Of a DNA stretch of 64,000 bases, positions 6,972 to 15,925 are shown piece after piece; position 1 is the first letter of the stretch; each line of letters begins with the position of its first letter. The notes under the pieces are model-generated. The model was not told where the DNA came from. It saw nothing but the letters and a program-made list of their open reading frames with translations, and did not search any database. The DNA lies in contig JADKGE010000006.1 in the NCBI GenBank assembly GCA_016717115.1, forward strand, positions 1 to 64,000, written 5' to 3'. This DNA comes from Actinomycetota bacterium. GTDB lineage: Bacteria; Actinomycetota; Actinomycetes; S36-B12. Position numbers and translations under genes: made by a program.

Positions 6972-9900
6972 GTGCGGGTGGAGCGGTCGATGGGCACGTC
7001 GCGACCGGAGTCCGGAGGGCAATCCGCCACGGACCTCGCGCCACTCGTCGATGCGCTGACCGCCCTGCTGCCGGACGGCAACCCGATCCTGGTCCCGTGG
7101 CGCGACGGTGCGGCCCTCCCATCGTCGGCCGTGTCCGCGGTGCCCCTCGATCCCGTTCTGCTGCGGACGGCGCTAGCCCAGCTCGGCGACGGGGACCGAA
7201 CTGATGTCGACACGGGATTCGTGCACCGCCTCGGCACGGGCGAAGGCACGCTCGCCGTCCTGGTGGTGCTCGATCTGCCCTCCGACGAGGCTCGCGCCGA
7301 GGCCGAGGCACGATGCGCTCGGGCCGCCCCGATGCTGGTCCTCGCGCTCAGCGGCCTGCTGCACGAGGACGACCTCGCTCAGGCGCGCGAGGAGGCGCAG
7401 TCGGAGCGCACGCGCCTGCGCGCCACCATGGATTCACTTCTCGATCCACATGTCTACTTGCAGGCCATGCGCGACGGCGAAGGTAGGATCGTCGACTTCG
7501 TGTACGTCGACGCCAACGACGCCGCGTGCGCCTACAACCGACGCACGCACGAGGAGATGGTCGGCGCGACCCTGCTCGAGGTCCTGCCCGGCCACGAGGC
7601 GTCCGGCATTCTCGCCGAGTATGCACAGGTAGTCGACAGCGGTGAGCCGATCCTCGTCGACGGGATGCTGTACTACAACGAGATCCTCCAGGTCGATCGG
7701 CGATCGGACGTGCGCGGCATCCGCGTCGGCGACGGCCTCAGCCTGACCTGGCGCGACGTCACCGAACGCTACGACGCGGCCGACGCCCTCGCGGAGAGCG
7801 AGAAGCGCTACCGCTACCTCGCCGAGCATGCGTCAGACGTCGTCTACTTCGCGGGTCTCGACCGCCGCGTCCAGTGGGTGGCGCCGTCCGTTACGGCGTC
7901 CTTGGGCTGGCAGGTCGAGGAGCTCATCGGTCGTGAGGTCACCGCGTTCCTCCATCCGGGCGACGTGGCCGCAACCAACGACAGCCGCAACCGTGCCTAC
8001 GCGGGCTGGGGGCCGCGGCCGCCCGACACCGCCGAGCTCGGCGCGGTCCGGGTGCTCGGCAAAGACGGCTCATACCGCTGGTTCGCCGTCAGCCTCCACC
8101 CCTTCACCGACGATGACGGCATCGCCACGGGAGTCGTCGGCACCATGCACGACGTCAATGCGCTGGTCGAGGCGCGACAGACGGCACAGTCCGAGAGGGC
8201 ACGTCTCGATGCGACCCTCGACTCGCTGCTCGATCCGCACGTGTTCTTCGAGGCCGTGCGCGACGACGCCGACACGATCGTGGACTTCCGCTTCACGGAC
8301 GTGAACCAGGCCGCGTGCCGGTACCTGCGGATGCCCGACAGCACGCTGATCGGGATGAGGCTGACCGAGTTGCTTCCCGACCTGGTGAGCAAGGGCATTC
8401 ACTCATGGTTCGTCCGAACGGTCGAGGTGGGCGAACCCCTGAAGGTCGACGACGTGCCCTACACGAACGACCTCCTCCGCGCGGACCACTGGTACGACAT
8501 CCGGGGGAACCGCGTGGGCGACGGCCTGAGCTTCCTGTGGCGCGACGTGACGAGCCGGCATGCGGCCGCCGAGGAACTCGCGGCGAGCCAGGAGCGATAC
8601 CGCCTGCTCGCCGAGAACTCCTCCGACGTCGTGTACCTGACCGGCCCAGACGGCAGGATCAAGTGGGTGGCCCCCTCGGTGGCCCGCACGCTGGGCTGGG
8701 AGCCCGAGGAACTGGTCGGCACCGAAGCCGTCGAGTTGGCGCATCCGGACGACGAAGTCGAGATCCAAGCGAGGCGCTCGGTCGCCTACTCCGGCGCCGG
8801 CGTGGTGCCGCCAGAGGAGAGCCAGGGCCTCCTCCTGCGACTGCGGACCAAGGCCGGCCCCTACGTGTGGGTGGTGTCGTCGAACACCCCGCTGTTCGAC
8901 GACGACGGCGCCCTCGTCGGCGTCGCCGGATCCATGCGCGACGTCGACGAACTGGTCCGGGCGCGGGAGGAGGCGCAGCGGGAGCGGGCAACGCTCGAGG
9001 CGACGATTAACTCCCTCCTCGACCCGCACGTCTTCCTGGAGGCGGTGCGCGATACCACGGGAACCGTCGTCGACTTCGTCTACGGCGCGGCGAACGCGGC
9101 GGCCTGTGACTACATGCACATGAATCGAGAGGACCTGGTAGGCGCCCGACTACTTGACCTGCTGCCCGGGCAGGCGGGCACCGGCATGCTCGACCTCTAC
9201 GCCGAGGCAGTGGACACCGGACGGCCTCTTCTGCTCGATGACTATGCCTATCCGCACGAGATCATCGGCGACGAGCGACGTTTCGACATCCGGGCGATCC
9301 GCGTCGGCGACGGACTGAGCTTCACGTGGCGCGACGTCACCGATCGCTTCAACGCCGCGCGGGCCCTGGCTGCGAGCGAGGCGAAGTACCGGCTCCTGGC
9401 CGACAACTCCAGTGACGTCGTGGCCCAGTTGCGCGACGGCGTGCTCGAGTGGGTCTCCTCGTCGGTGGAGGCCGGCCTAGGCTGGCGGCCGGACGAGCTG
9501 CAGGGGCTCCAGATGCTCGACTTCGTCCATCCAGATGACCACCAGCGGGTGCTGTCAGGACGCATCCTGCTCGAGGCCGGCCGCTCGGCGCGGCGTCGCT
9601 ACCGTTTCCGGGCCAAGGACGGCGCGTTCCACTGGCTCGATTCGCAGGAGACGCCCCTCATCCGGGAGGACGGCACCCTGAGCGGCAGTGTGGCCTCGAT
9701 GCGGATCGTCGACGGGGAAGTGCGGGCGCAGGAGGCGCTGGAGCTGCGCGCCAGGCAGGACCACCTGACCGGGCTGGCCAACCGTGAGGAGGCCTTCGAG
9801 CGGCTGGACCGGATCCTCGGGCGGTCACGGCGCACCGGCGAAGAGATCGCGGTGGTGTTCTGCGACTTCGACGACTTCAAGCGGGTCAACGACACCCACG

Positions 9901-10244
9901 GTCACGCGGGCGGCGACGAGTTGTTGCGTGCCGTGGCGAAGCGGATCCGGGGCAGCGTCCGAAGCGCCGACCTGGTGGCCCGCATCGGCGGTGATGAGCT
10001 CCTCATCGTCCTCGACGGGGTGCACGACCTTGACGAGGCCGTGCGACTGACCGAGAACCTGCGCCAGATCGTGATCCTCCCGGTGCAGCTGGTCGACGGG
10101 ATGGTCTCCACGACGATGAGCATCGGCGTCACCATCGCTGGCGAGGGGGAGAGCCTCGACGACGTGGTGGCACGTGCCGACGCTGCGATGTACCGAGCCA
10201 AGAGCTCGGGTCGTGATCAGGTGTTCGCCATCCCGGCCATGTGA
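6972..10244 (+). CDS. Multi-PAS sensor with C-terminal GGDEF-like domain (triplicated PAS module)
   Basis: The 1090-residue protein starts with a GAF-like region (about 20-130), then three copies of a 263-residue module. Each begins with an SLLDPHV element and continues with a PAS-like half ending RVGDGLSxxWRDVT and a second PAS half containing YRLLAENSSDVV and a WVAPS-type strand. The three SLLDPHV copies start at bases 7434, 8223 and 9012, exactly 789 bp apart. A diguanylate cyclase domain follows (about 935-1090) with DHLTGLANREEAFERL, DFDDFKRVND and IGGDEL at 1005-1010, so the signature is GGDEL rather than GGDEF. There is no EAL domain and no obvious membrane span. GTG at 6972 has GGAGG upstream; ATG at 6990 is an alternative. 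Confidence 0.9.
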   Translation: MRVERSMGTSRPESGGQSATDLAPLVDALTALLPDGNPILVPWRDGAALPSSAVSAVPLDPVLLRTALAQLGDGDRTDVDTGFVHRLGTGEGTLAVLVVLDLPSDEARAEAEARCARAAPMLVLALSGLLHEDDLAQAREEAQSERTRLRATMDSLLDPHVYLQAMRDGEGRIVDFVYVDANDAACAYNRRTHEEMVGATLLEVLPGHEASGILAEYAQVVDSGEPILVDGMLYYNEILQVDRRSDVRGIRVGDGLSLTWRDVTERYDAADALAESEKRYRYLAEHASDVVYFAGLDRRVQWVAPSVTASLGWQVEELIGREVTAFLHPGDVAATNDSRNRAYAGWGPRPPDTAELGAVRVLGKDGSYRWFAVSLHPFTDDDGIATGVVGTMHDVNALVEARQTAQSERARLDATLDSLLDPHVFFEAVRDDADTIVDFRFTDVNQAACRYLRMPDSTLIGMRLTELLPDLVSKGIHSWFVRTVEVGEPLKVDDVPYTNDLLRADHWYDIRGNRVGDGLSFLWRDVTSRHAAAEELAASQERYRLLAENSSDVVYLTGPDGRIKWVAPSVARTLGWEPEELVGTEAVELAHPDDEVEIQARRSVAYSGAGVVPPEESQGLLLRLRTKAGPYVWVVSSNTPLFDDDGALVGVAGSMRDVDELVRAREEAQRERATLEATINSLLDPHVFLEAVRDTTGTVVDFVYGAANAAACDYMHMNREDLVGARLLDLLPGQAGTGMLDLYAEAVDTGRPLLLDDYAYPHEIIGDERRFDIRAIRVGDGLSFTWRDVTDRFNAARALAASEAKYRLLADNSSDVVAQLRDGVLEWVSSSVEAGLGWRPDELQGLQMLDFVHPDDHQRVLSGRILLEAGRSARRRYRFRAKDGAFHWLDSQETPLIREDGTLSGSVASMRIVDGEVRAQEALELRARQDHLTGLANREEAFERLDRILGRSRRTGEEIAVVFCDFDDFKRVNDTHGHAGGDELLRAVAKRIRGSVRSADLVARIGGDELLIVLDGVHDLDEAVRLTENLRQIVILPVQLVDGMVSTTMSIGVTIAGEGESLDDVVARADAAMYRAKSSGRDQVFAIPAM

Positions 10245-10247
10245 GCC

Positions 10248-10886
10248 ATGCCGCCCGTCACCCTCGTCTCAGAGCCGCACGACGCGGTCTCAGGCGTGGC
10301 GATCGCCGTTCACGGCTTCACCCGGCGGCCCTCCGACCTGGACATGCTGGCGCGTGCCTGTGCCGAGCAGTCCCTCGTGGTCCTGCGCCCGGGCCTCTCA
10401 TCGTTCTTCTGGCCGCACAGCACCAACAATGCGGCCTACCTGACGCAGGTGGCTGCTGAGCTGGCCGTGCGCGTGCCGGCCGTGCCGTGTGTCGTGGTCG
10501 GACACTCAGCGGGCGCCGCCGCAGGTTCCTGGCTTGCACTCCAGCTGCGAGCGCTGGGCTGCGACATCCGCGGTGTGGTCTACGTCGACGGCGTCGAGAG
10601 CCCGACCGGCCTGATCCGGCGAGCCTGGCCGATGATCGGAGGACTGCGCGTGCGTGCGCTCTGCGCACCGCCGAGCCGGTGCAATCGCCAGGGTCGGCTC
10701 TACACGTGGCTGGGCGAGCAGCGGGGCGACGTCGTGCGCGAGGTGGTTCCCGGGAGCGGGCACGGTGACATCGAAGGCGGCTCGGCAGCGGTGTATCGCT
10801 GGGGTTGCGGTGACTCGTCCGGTCCGCAGGTGAAGGCCGCCGTGCTCTCCCGCACGCTGACCTTCATCGACGAGGTTCTGCAGTAG
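10248..10886 (+). CDS. Alpha/beta hydrolase
   Basis: The 212-residue protein shows the alpha/beta-hydrolase core: the oxyanion strand AIAVHGFTRRPSDLDML, the nucleophile elbow VVVGHSAGAAAG (GxSxG), an acid-strand candidate GVVYVDGVESP, and the catalytic-His candidate in VPGSGHGDIEGGS. The gene begins three bases after the stop of the PAS/GGDEF gene, so it probably shares that transcript. The substrate is unknown; the acyl pocket insert (PMIGGLRVRALCAPPSRCN) is not familiar to me. Confidence 0.8.
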   Translation: MPPVTLVSEPHDAVSGVAIAVHGFTRRPSDLDMLARACAEQSLVVLRPGLSSFFWPHSTNNAAYLTQVAAELAVRVPAVPCVVVGHSAGAAAGSWLALQLRALGCDIRGVVYVDGVESPTGLIRRAWPMIGGLRVRALCAPPSRCNRQGRLYTWLGEQRGDVVREVVPGSGHGDIEGGSAAVYRWGCGDSSGPQVKAAVLSRTLTFIDEVLQ

Positions 10887-10908
10887 CGCGCGTGAGGTCG
10901 AGCGGCCG

Positions 10909-11391
10909 CTACTCGGGATCGGTCACGTCCGCCACCGTGGCCGACAGGGCCGCGACCACAGCGTCTGCGTCGAGCACGGCCGCCACCCCGTGGGCTCCCG
11001 CACCGAGCGACACCTCGCGACCCGACATGCGCTGGTCCGCGATCACCGGCCAGGCGCGCGTCGATCCGAACGGTGTGATGGTGCCCCGCTCATAGCCCGT
11101 GACCTCGAGGGCGCTGGCTGCATCGGGGAGGGACATGCGGTTGATCCCGAGCAGTTCGCGCAGCTTCGGCCAGGAGATGGTGCGGTCGCCGGGGACGAGG
11201 ATGTACAGGAAGTCGTCGTCGGCCCGGCGCACGACGATGGTCTTGATGACGTCGATGGGCTCGACACCTCGCGCCGCTGCCGCCTCCGCGAGACTGCTCA
11301 CCCGGCCGTGCCGAACGAGCCGGTACGTCAGCCCGGCGTCGTCCATGGCGTGGACTGCGCGTGCCTCACCCGGGGTGCTCTCCTCGCTCAT
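10909..11391 (-). CDS. YbaK/EbsC-type aminoacyl-tRNA deacylase
   Basis: The 160-residue protein has the YbaK/prolyl-tRNA editing fold: VEPIDVIKTIVVRRADDDFLY, the catalytic-Lys region just before it, VPGDRTISWPKLRELLG, and GYERGTITPFGSTRAWPVIAD near residue 105-125. These proteins hydrolyse mischarged tRNA in trans, most often Cys- or Ala-tRNA(Pro). It sits next to, and divergent from, the cysteine biosynthesis pair, which fits a Cys-tRNA editing role. A minus-strand CAGACT (11398-11403) ends six bases before the ATG, and no ribosome site is present, so it is probably leaderless. Confidence 0.85.
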   Translation of the reverse strand: MSEESTPGEARAVHAMDDAGLTYRLVRHGRVSSLAEAAAARGVEPIDVIKTIVVRRADDDFLYILVPGDRTISWPKLRELLGINRMSLPDAASALEVTGYERGTITPFGSTRAWPVIADQRMSGREVSLGAGAHGVAAVLDADAVVAALSATVADVTDPE

Positions 11392-11463
11392 GGGAACAGT
11401 CTGCCCGACTCCGGTGTTCAGACCCCTATGACGGACCAACGACAGGGATGGAAGGATCGCCCC

Positions 11464-12396
11464 ATGCGAATCGCCAATGATGTGACGGAATTGATCGGGA
11501 ATACGCCGCTGGTGCGGATCCGGAGGATCACTGATGGTGCTGCCGGCGACGTGGTGGCGAAGCTGGAGTTCTTCAATCCGGCGCACTCGGTGAAGGACCG
11601 GATTGGGGTGGCGATGATCGATGCCGCGCAGGAGGCGGGGCTGATCGGTCCGGACACGATCGTGGTGGAGCCGACGAGCGGGAACACGGGGATCGCACTG
11701 GCGATGGTGTGCGCGGCGCGGGGGATCAAGATCGTGCTGACGATGCCGGAGACGATGAGCCTGGAGCGGCGGGCGCTGCTGCGCGGGTATGGCGCGGAGC
11801 TGATCCTGACCCCAGGCCCGGAGGGGATGGGCGGGGCGATCGCGCGGGCGACGGAGCTGGCAGCCAGCGATCCGAAGTACTTCATGCCGCAGCAGTTCCA
11901 GAACCCGGCGAACCCGGCGATCCACCGGGCCACGACGGCGGAGGAGATCTGGGCGGACACCGACGGCGGCGTGGACATCCTGATCTCCGGGGTCGGCACG
12001 GGCGGCACGATCACCGGGGTGGGGCAGGTGCTCAAGGAGCGCAAGCCCGGGGTGCAGGTCATCGCCGTCGAGCCGGCCGCGTCGCCGGTGCTGGCCGGCG
12101 GGGCGAAGGGCCCGCACCCGATCCAGGGCATCGGTGCCGGTTTCGTGCCCGACATCCTGGACACCCATGTGTATGACGAGGTGATCGGCGTCAGCGCCGA
12201 CGACGCCCTGGCCACCGCGCGGCGCGCGGCCGTGGAGGAGGGCCTGCTCGTGGGGATCTCCTCCGGCGCGGCGCTGTGGGCGGCCCGCGAGGTCGCCCAG
12301 CGCCCCGAGAACGCCGGCAAGCTGATCGTCGTCATCATCCCCAGCTTCGGCGAGCGCTACCTGTCCACCGCCCTCTTCGCTGGCCTCTCCGAATAG
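11464..12396 (+). CDS. cysK: Cysteine synthase A (O-acetylserine sulfhydrylase)
   Basis: The 310-residue enzyme converts O-acetyl-L-serine and sulfide to L-cysteine with pyridoxal phosphate. The PLP lysine is Lys44 in NPAHSVKDRIG, the phosphate-binding loop is GVGTGGTITG, the asparagine loop is PTSGNTGIALA, and the C-terminus has GISSGAALWAA. The start fits both AAGGAT at 11452-11457 (six bases upstream) and the family length. The serine acetyltransferase gene follows after 14 bases, giving a cysK-cysE operon in which the two proteins may form the cysteine synthase complex. Codons in the first 400 bases use more GGG and GTG than the rest, a minor oddity. Confidence 0.95.
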   Translation: MRIANDVTELIGNTPLVRIRRITDGAAGDVVAKLEFFNPAHSVKDRIGVAMIDAAQEAGLIGPDTIVVEPTSGNTGIALAMVCAARGIKIVLTMPETMSLERRALLRGYGAELILTPGPEGMGGAIARATELAASDPKYFMPQQFQNPANPAIHRATTAEEIWADTDGGVDILISGVGTGGTITGVGQVLKERKPGVQVIAVEPAASPVLAGGAKGPHPIQGIGAGFVPDILDTHVYDEVIGVSADDALATARRAAVEEGLLVGISSGAALWAAREVAQRPENAGKLIVVIIPSFGERYLSTALFAGLSE

Positions 12397-12410
12397 TCCC
12401 GGGCTCGTCG

Positions 12411-13154
12411 ATGGCCAATGGCCGCCTGGGCAGGGCGCTGCGCACCATGAAGGACGACCTCCAGTCGGTCGCCGAGCGGGATCCCGCCGCGCGCACCCAG
12501 TTGGAGGTCGCGCTGCTGTATCCCGGAGTGCATGCCGTGTGGGCGCACCGGGTCAGCCACGCGCTCTGGCGCCGCGGGGTGTTCCTGCCCGCGCGTACGG
12601 TGTCGCAGGCCACGAGGTTCCTCACGGGGATCGAGATCCATCCGGGCGCGACGCTGGGCCCTCGCCTGTTCATCGACCACGGATCGGGCGTCGTCATCGG
12701 CGAGACCGCCGAGGTCGGTGCCGACGTCACCATCTACCACGGGGTCACCCTCGGTGGCACGAGCCTCGATCACGGGAAGCGCCACCCGACGGTCGGCGAC
12801 CGCGTCACGGTCGGAGCCGGGGCGAAGGTCCTCGGCCCGGTGAATGTCGGGCACGACTCGCGCATCGGCGCCAACGCGGTGCTGGTCCGCTCCGTCGACA
12901 GCCACTCCGTCGTCGTGGGCGTTCCCGGACAGGTCATCGCTCACGGCACGTCGGCGACGACCGACACCAAGCCCAAGCAGGACAGCCCCTCAGCACCCGA
13001 TCCGGTGGGGCTCGCGGTGTCGACGCTGCTGGTGCGTGTCGACCGGCTGGAGACGCAGGTGCTCGGCCACGAGCGCCACATGCACGAGGGGCCTCAGCGG
13101 CTCGCGAGCGGCGACTGGGAGATCGACTGGGAAGTCACCGACTTCTCCATCTGA
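12411..13154 (+). CDS. cysE: Serine O-acetyltransferase
   Basis: The 247-residue protein has the CysE N-terminal helices (DLQSVAERDPAARTQLEVAL) and a left-handed hexapeptide helix with the active-site stretch IDHGSGVVIGETAEVG and YHGVTLGGTSLDHGKRHPTV. It makes O-acetylserine from serine and acetyl-CoA for CysK encoded just upstream. After the hexapeptide core (ending near residue 185) an extra tail of about 60 polar residues (from about TTDTKPKQDSPSAPD to the C-terminal WEIDWEVTDFSI) is present; it is longer than in the enteric enzymes. ATG at 12447 is an alternative start. Confidence 0.93.
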   Translation: MANGRLGRALRTMKDDLQSVAERDPAARTQLEVALLYPGVHAVWAHRVSHALWRRGVFLPARTVSQATRFLTGIEIHPGATLGPRLFIDHGSGVVIGETAEVGADVTIYHGVTLGGTSLDHGKRHPTVGDRVTVGAGAKVLGPVNVGHDSRIGANAVLVRSVDSHSVVVGVPGQVIAHGTSATTDTKPKQDSPSAPDPVGLAVSTLLVRVDRLETQVLGHERHMHEGPQRLASGDWEIDWEVTDFSI

Positions 13155-13163
13155 CCCCTACGG

Positions 13164-14795
13164 CTAGAAGCGGCCGATCAGTGGCGCAACGATGACCTTG
13201 ACGATCATCGCGGCCGGGTACACCAGCGCGTATCCGAGGTTGACCCTCGCGTCGTCGTCCGACTGCTCGTTCGCGTAGGCGAGGACCGCGGGCTGGGTCT
13301 GCGTGCCGGCGAGGACGCCGCCCATGCGCGGGCCGTAGATGCCCGCGAGGAGCCGGCCGCCGATGAGGACGAAGGCCGCCGTGACCGTCGTGACGACGAC
13401 GCCGACCGCGAACAGGCGCGGGCCGGTGGGGCCGGCGAGCGCCTCGGCGAGCGCGGCACCGGAGTTCGAGCCGGCGTAGGCCAGGAAGAGCATCATTCCG
13501 AGCTGGATGAGGGTGGAGGCCACCGCGTGGGGGATCGTCCAGAGGATCTTGCCGGTGCGCTGGGCCCGGCCGACGATGAGGCCCACGACCAGCGGACCAC
13601 CGGCCAGGCCGAGGGCGAAGTGCCCGCCACCGGGGAGGGGGAACTGGAGCTCCCCGAGGAGCACGCCCAGGGCCAGGCCGAGGGCGAGGCTGGTGATCGA
13701 GTAGGCGGAGGCCCCCTTCTCGGAGTCCCCCAGGAAGCTGGCCACGTCGTCCATCCGGCTGCGAGGTGCGACGACGCGCACCCGGTCGCCGATCTGGAGG
13801 GCGAGGTCGTCGGTGGCGAGCAGATCGACGTCGCCTCGGCGCACGCGCGTGGCGACGGCGCCGAAACGCCGGCGCAGGTGCAGGTCGCCGAGGTGCTGGT
13901 TGGCCACCTTGGAGTTCGAGACCGCGATGCGCCGGTAGTCCACCTGCGAACGGTCCAGGGTCAAGGCGACGCTCGAGGGGTGCCCCACCTGCTCGGTGAA
14001 GCGCTCGACGGTCTCCTCGTCGCCGATCACGGTCAGGATGTCGCCCGGCACTGGGAGAGCGTCGTCCGTGGCCAGGTCGACCTCGCCGGGATGGCCGGGG
14101 GTGTCACCGCGCATGATGCGGGAGAAGACGATGTGGTGCTCGTACTGCTCGGCGAGCGTGCCGAGGTCGGGCAGGCCGGGGGTCTCGATCCGTACGGTCA
14201 TGCCGTCGAGCTTGGGCGGCACCTCGTCCTCGATCACCGGCGCGAGAGCGGTCTTCGGGGCCGACATCTTGAGGGCGATCATGGCGGCGAGCAGCATCCC
14301 CAGCACGCCGAACAGATAGGTGACGGAGTAGCCGACGGTGGGCAGATCCGAGGCCCATGCCTCCGATGCGGCGGCGAGCGCGGGGGTGTTCGTCAGTGCG
14401 CCGGCGTAGATGCCGGACAGGATCGGGCCCTCGAGTCCGAGTGCGTGCGCCGCCAGCACCGTGACGAGGGCGCCCACGAGGAGGCCTCCGATGACGATGC
14501 CGAGGGCACGGCCACCGGTCTTCATGGCGGCGAAGAAGGACGGACCGGCACCGACGCCGATGACGTACGCGAAGACCGCCAGGCCGAACGTGCCCAGGAT
14601 GACCGGCAGCTTCAACCGGTCGTCGTATGCCGAGAAGGCCAGCGCGGTGAAGAGCACCGCCGCCGGTCCGAGGGAGAAACTGCCGATCTTGATGGCGCCG
14701 ATGGCACCACCGATCGCGAGGATGACCGTCAGAAGCAGCAGCGGCTGCTCGGCGGCGATATCGGCGTATTGACGGAGGATTTCGCTGACGTCCAC
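13164..14795 (-). CDS. Aspartate:alanine exchanger-family (AspT/YidE type) transporter
   Basis: The 543-residue membrane protein has the duplicated AspT layout: an N-terminal bundle of about five or six helices (residues 15-185), a central cytoplasmic part with two RCK-C/TrkA-C-like domains (about 205-375, including PVPGDILTVIGDEETVERF and LQIGDRVRVVAPRSRMDDV), and a C-terminal bundle (about 385-543). The duplicated motif GIYAGALTNTPALAAASE is echoed by GGVLAGTQTQPAVLAYANE. It probably exchanges an organic anion; which one is unknown. A CATAAT box lies seven bases before the GTG start. It converges with cysE with nine bases between. Confidence 0.88.
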   Translation of the reverse strand: MDVSEILRQYADIAAEQPLLLLTVILAIGGAIGAIKIGSFSLGPAAVLFTALAFSAYDDRLKLPVILGTFGLAVFAYVIGVGAGPSFFAAMKTGGRALGIVIGGLLVGALVTVLAAHALGLEGPILSGIYAGALTNTPALAAASEAWASDLPTVGYSVTYLFGVLGMLLAAMIALKMSAPKTALAPVIEDEVPPKLDGMTVRIETPGLPDLGTLAEQYEHHIVFSRIMRGDTPGHPGEVDLATDDALPVPGDILTVIGDEETVERFTEQVGHPSSVALTLDRSQVDYRRIAVSNSKVANQHLGDLHLRRRFGAVATRVRRGDVDLLATDDLALQIGDRVRVVAPRSRMDDVASFLGDSEKGASAYSITSLALGLALGVLLGELQFPLPGGGHFALGLAGGPLVVGLIVGRAQRTGKILWTIPHAVASTLIQLGMMLFLAYAGSNSGAALAEALAGPTGPRLFAVGVVVTTVTAAFVLIGGRLLAGIYGPRMGGVLAGTQTQPAVLAYANEQSDDDARVNLGYALVYPAAMIVKVIVAPLIGRF

Positions 14796-14890
14796 TTACG
14801 GCATTATGGTCCATGGGGAATGAAAGCGCTTACTTCCGGCCCTATGACATCAGTCACGCGACATCAGTCACGCCCGCTCCTCGGGTGTCG

Positions 14891-15470
14891 TCACACCGTC
14901 GGCAGCAGCCCCACGAGGCCGTACGCCACGGCCCAGCGGTGGCCGAGCCGGGCCGCGACATCGGCCCTGCCCACCACCGCCTCGGTCAGCGCCGGGTTGA
15001 TCGCCTCGAGGATCTCGTCGTCTCCGGCCGGCCCGCCGATGAGCACGGCGCCGCGAATCGGTGACGAAGCACCCAAGCTCGCCAGGATCCTCGACAGGTT
15101 GTCCGCGAACGCCAGGCGCGTGAGCATCATGCGCATGGCCCGCCATTCCGCGGGCGCAAGTGTGCGCGAGTGGGGCAGGTCCGCGGTGGGTCCGCGGGTG
15201 ACGAGCCACCCGATCGTGCCGTGCGGCGCCGGCTCGTCGACGAGGCGCCGTTCGCCGCTCTCGTCGGGCAGAAGGAAGGGTGACTCGACCCGCGACGCCG
15301 GGCCGCGCTTGACCCACTCGGCGGCGTCGAGGGACACGTCGAGACAGTGGGCCACCGCCGATGTCATGAGCTCACCGCAGCCGGCGGCCGTGATCGACTC
15401 GCCGTCGGGGCCGATGGCGTCGACCGTGCCGCCGCCGAGGTCGATGACCCAAGCGTCGTCGGCAACCCCC
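14891..15470 (-). pseudogene. Remnant of a diol-dehydratase-reactivase-like ATPase (3' part only)
   Basis: About 190 residues of recognisable protein remain, beginning WVIDLGGGTVDAIGPDG and continuing ESITAAGCGELMTSAVAHCL, PASRVESPFLLPDESGE and IRGAVLIGGPAGDDEILEAI. The actin-like ATPase motif DLGGGTVD and the RVESPF element match the C-terminal half of the large subunit of diol/glycerol dehydratase reactivating factors. The N-terminal half of roughly 350 residues is missing: upstream of about 15470 the same frame is merely antisense to the GntR remnant. No dehydratase is nearby. I read it as a truncated, probably silent gene. Confidence 0.6.
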
Positions 15471-15923
15471 GGAGTGGTCAGGGCGCAGGCTCTCGGCATC
15501 GCCGAGGACGACTTCGTCATCGACCTCGTGCGCATCCGCCTTGCCGACGGGGTCCCCATCTCCATGGAGCGCGCGGTCTTCCCGGCGGAACTGGTTCCCG
15601 GTCTGCCCGAGCGTGGGCTCGGGGGCTCGATCTACGAGCTCTGCGACCGCGCGTACGGCCTTCGCCCCGACGAGGCGATCGAGCACATCGAGGCCGTGTC
15701 CGCGGCTGGTGACGAGGCGTCCATCCTGGGCATCAACGCCGGCGCGCCGCTGCTGTCCGTCACGCGGACCACGCGCGACATGGCCGGGGTGGCCTTCGAG
15801 TACTCCCACGACCTGTTCCGGGCGGATCGCACGCGCATCAGCGTGAAGGTCAACGGATCCCCGACGAACGAGAAGGCTCGACTTCGCGGCCGGATCGTCG
15901 AACTCGTCCCCCCGCAGGAGTAG
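15471..15923 (+). pseudogene. GntR-family regulator remnant: UTRA ligand-binding domain without DNA-binding domain
   Basis: The open frame from about 15471 to a TAG at 15921-15923 gives 150 residues that fit a UTRA domain: DFVIDLVRIRLADGVPISME, the SIYELCDRAYGLRPDEAIEH segment, GINAGAPLLSVTRTTRD, and FEYSHDLFRADRTRISVKV. The winged helix expected 80 residues earlier is absent; upstream sequence belongs to the antisense ATPase remnant. No plausible start or ribosome site precedes the domain. Both remnants end at the same point (about 15470), as if one deletion removed the 5' ends and shared promoter of two divergent genes. Confidence 0.75.
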
Positions 15924-15925
15924 GC

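Noticed and set aside
13527..15400. Long plus-strand frame running into the UTRA fragment
   Set aside because: Only the part after about 15471 resembles a protein; before that it is antisense to the AspT-type exporter and the ATPase remnant.
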